Below, piece by piece: positions 5,894 to 5,899 of a stretch of DNA of 5,899 bases. Position 1 is the stretch's first letter. Every line of letters begins with the position of its first letter. The notes beneath the pieces were generated by a model that saw only the letters and a program-made list of their open reading frames with translations, ran no database searches and had not been told where the DNA came from. The stretch spans positions 1-5,899 of the forward strand of contig WFOJ01000196.1 of assembly GCA_015488125.1 (NCBI GenBank), written 5' to 3'. Both the position numbers and the translations under genes were made by a program. This stretch comes from Mariprofundaceae bacterium (GTDB lineage Bacteria; Pseudomonadota; Zetaproteobacteria; Mariprofundales; Mariprofundaceae).

Positions 5894-5899
5894 AGTTGC

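Overview
The window holds three genes, all on the minus strand, so it reads from high coordinates to low. In transcription order they are a small ABM-fold protein with the IsdG-type haem-degradation triad (5881-5567), a PfaD-family enoyl reductase (5418-3808), and the first 1270 codons of a large multidomain synthase of the PfaA type (3811-1, running off the left edge). The visible domain order of the synthase is KS, AT, an Ala/Pro repeat linker, ACP1, ACP2. The organism looks like a GC-moderate proteobacterium, probably a gammaproteobacterium. This rests on the close resemblance of the motifs to marine gammaproteobacterial PfaA and PfaD from memory, and is an inference, not a demonstrated assignment.

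The synthase and the PfaD protein belong together. PfaD-family flavoenzymes act in trans on iterative type I fatty acid/polyketide synthases to saturate chosen double bonds. Here the reductase gene comes first and overlaps the synthase start by 4 nt (TTGA), with a Shine-Dalgarno sequence for the synthase inside the end of the reductase gene. This implies translational coupling. The classical marine EPA/DHA order is pfaA-B-C-D with the reductase last. Reductase-first order is known from myxobacterial PUFA clusters (pfa1-pfa2-pfa3) and occurs in PfaA-like 'secondary lipid' clusters. The product cannot be read from this window, because the KR/DH and any PfaB/PfaC-like parts would lie to the left of position 1.

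Region by region, 1-141 and 277-417 are two nearly identical ACP copies at a 276-bp pitch. They are separated by a charged linker encoded by a degenerate 7-bp repeat (144-192). Positions 452-727 are 23 perfect-length copies of a 12-bp repeat encoding (Ala-Ala-Pro-Thr/Ala)n. Positions about 728-1157 encode the AT-to-ACP linker, including a conserved Gln-rich segment. The AT lies at about 1157-2089, a KS-AT linker at about 2090-2416, and the KS at about 2417-3769. PfaD occupies 3808-5418. A 148-nt intergenic gap (5419-5566) holds a candidate promoter, a direct repeat and two inverted repeats, and the ABM gene fills the right edge.

The core enzymes are recognisable family members with all catalytic residues intact, so I do not claim a new enzyme class. 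The unusual content is the repeat architecture inside the synthase gene, at three nested scales of 7, 12 and 276 bp, and the two consecutive TTG start codons.
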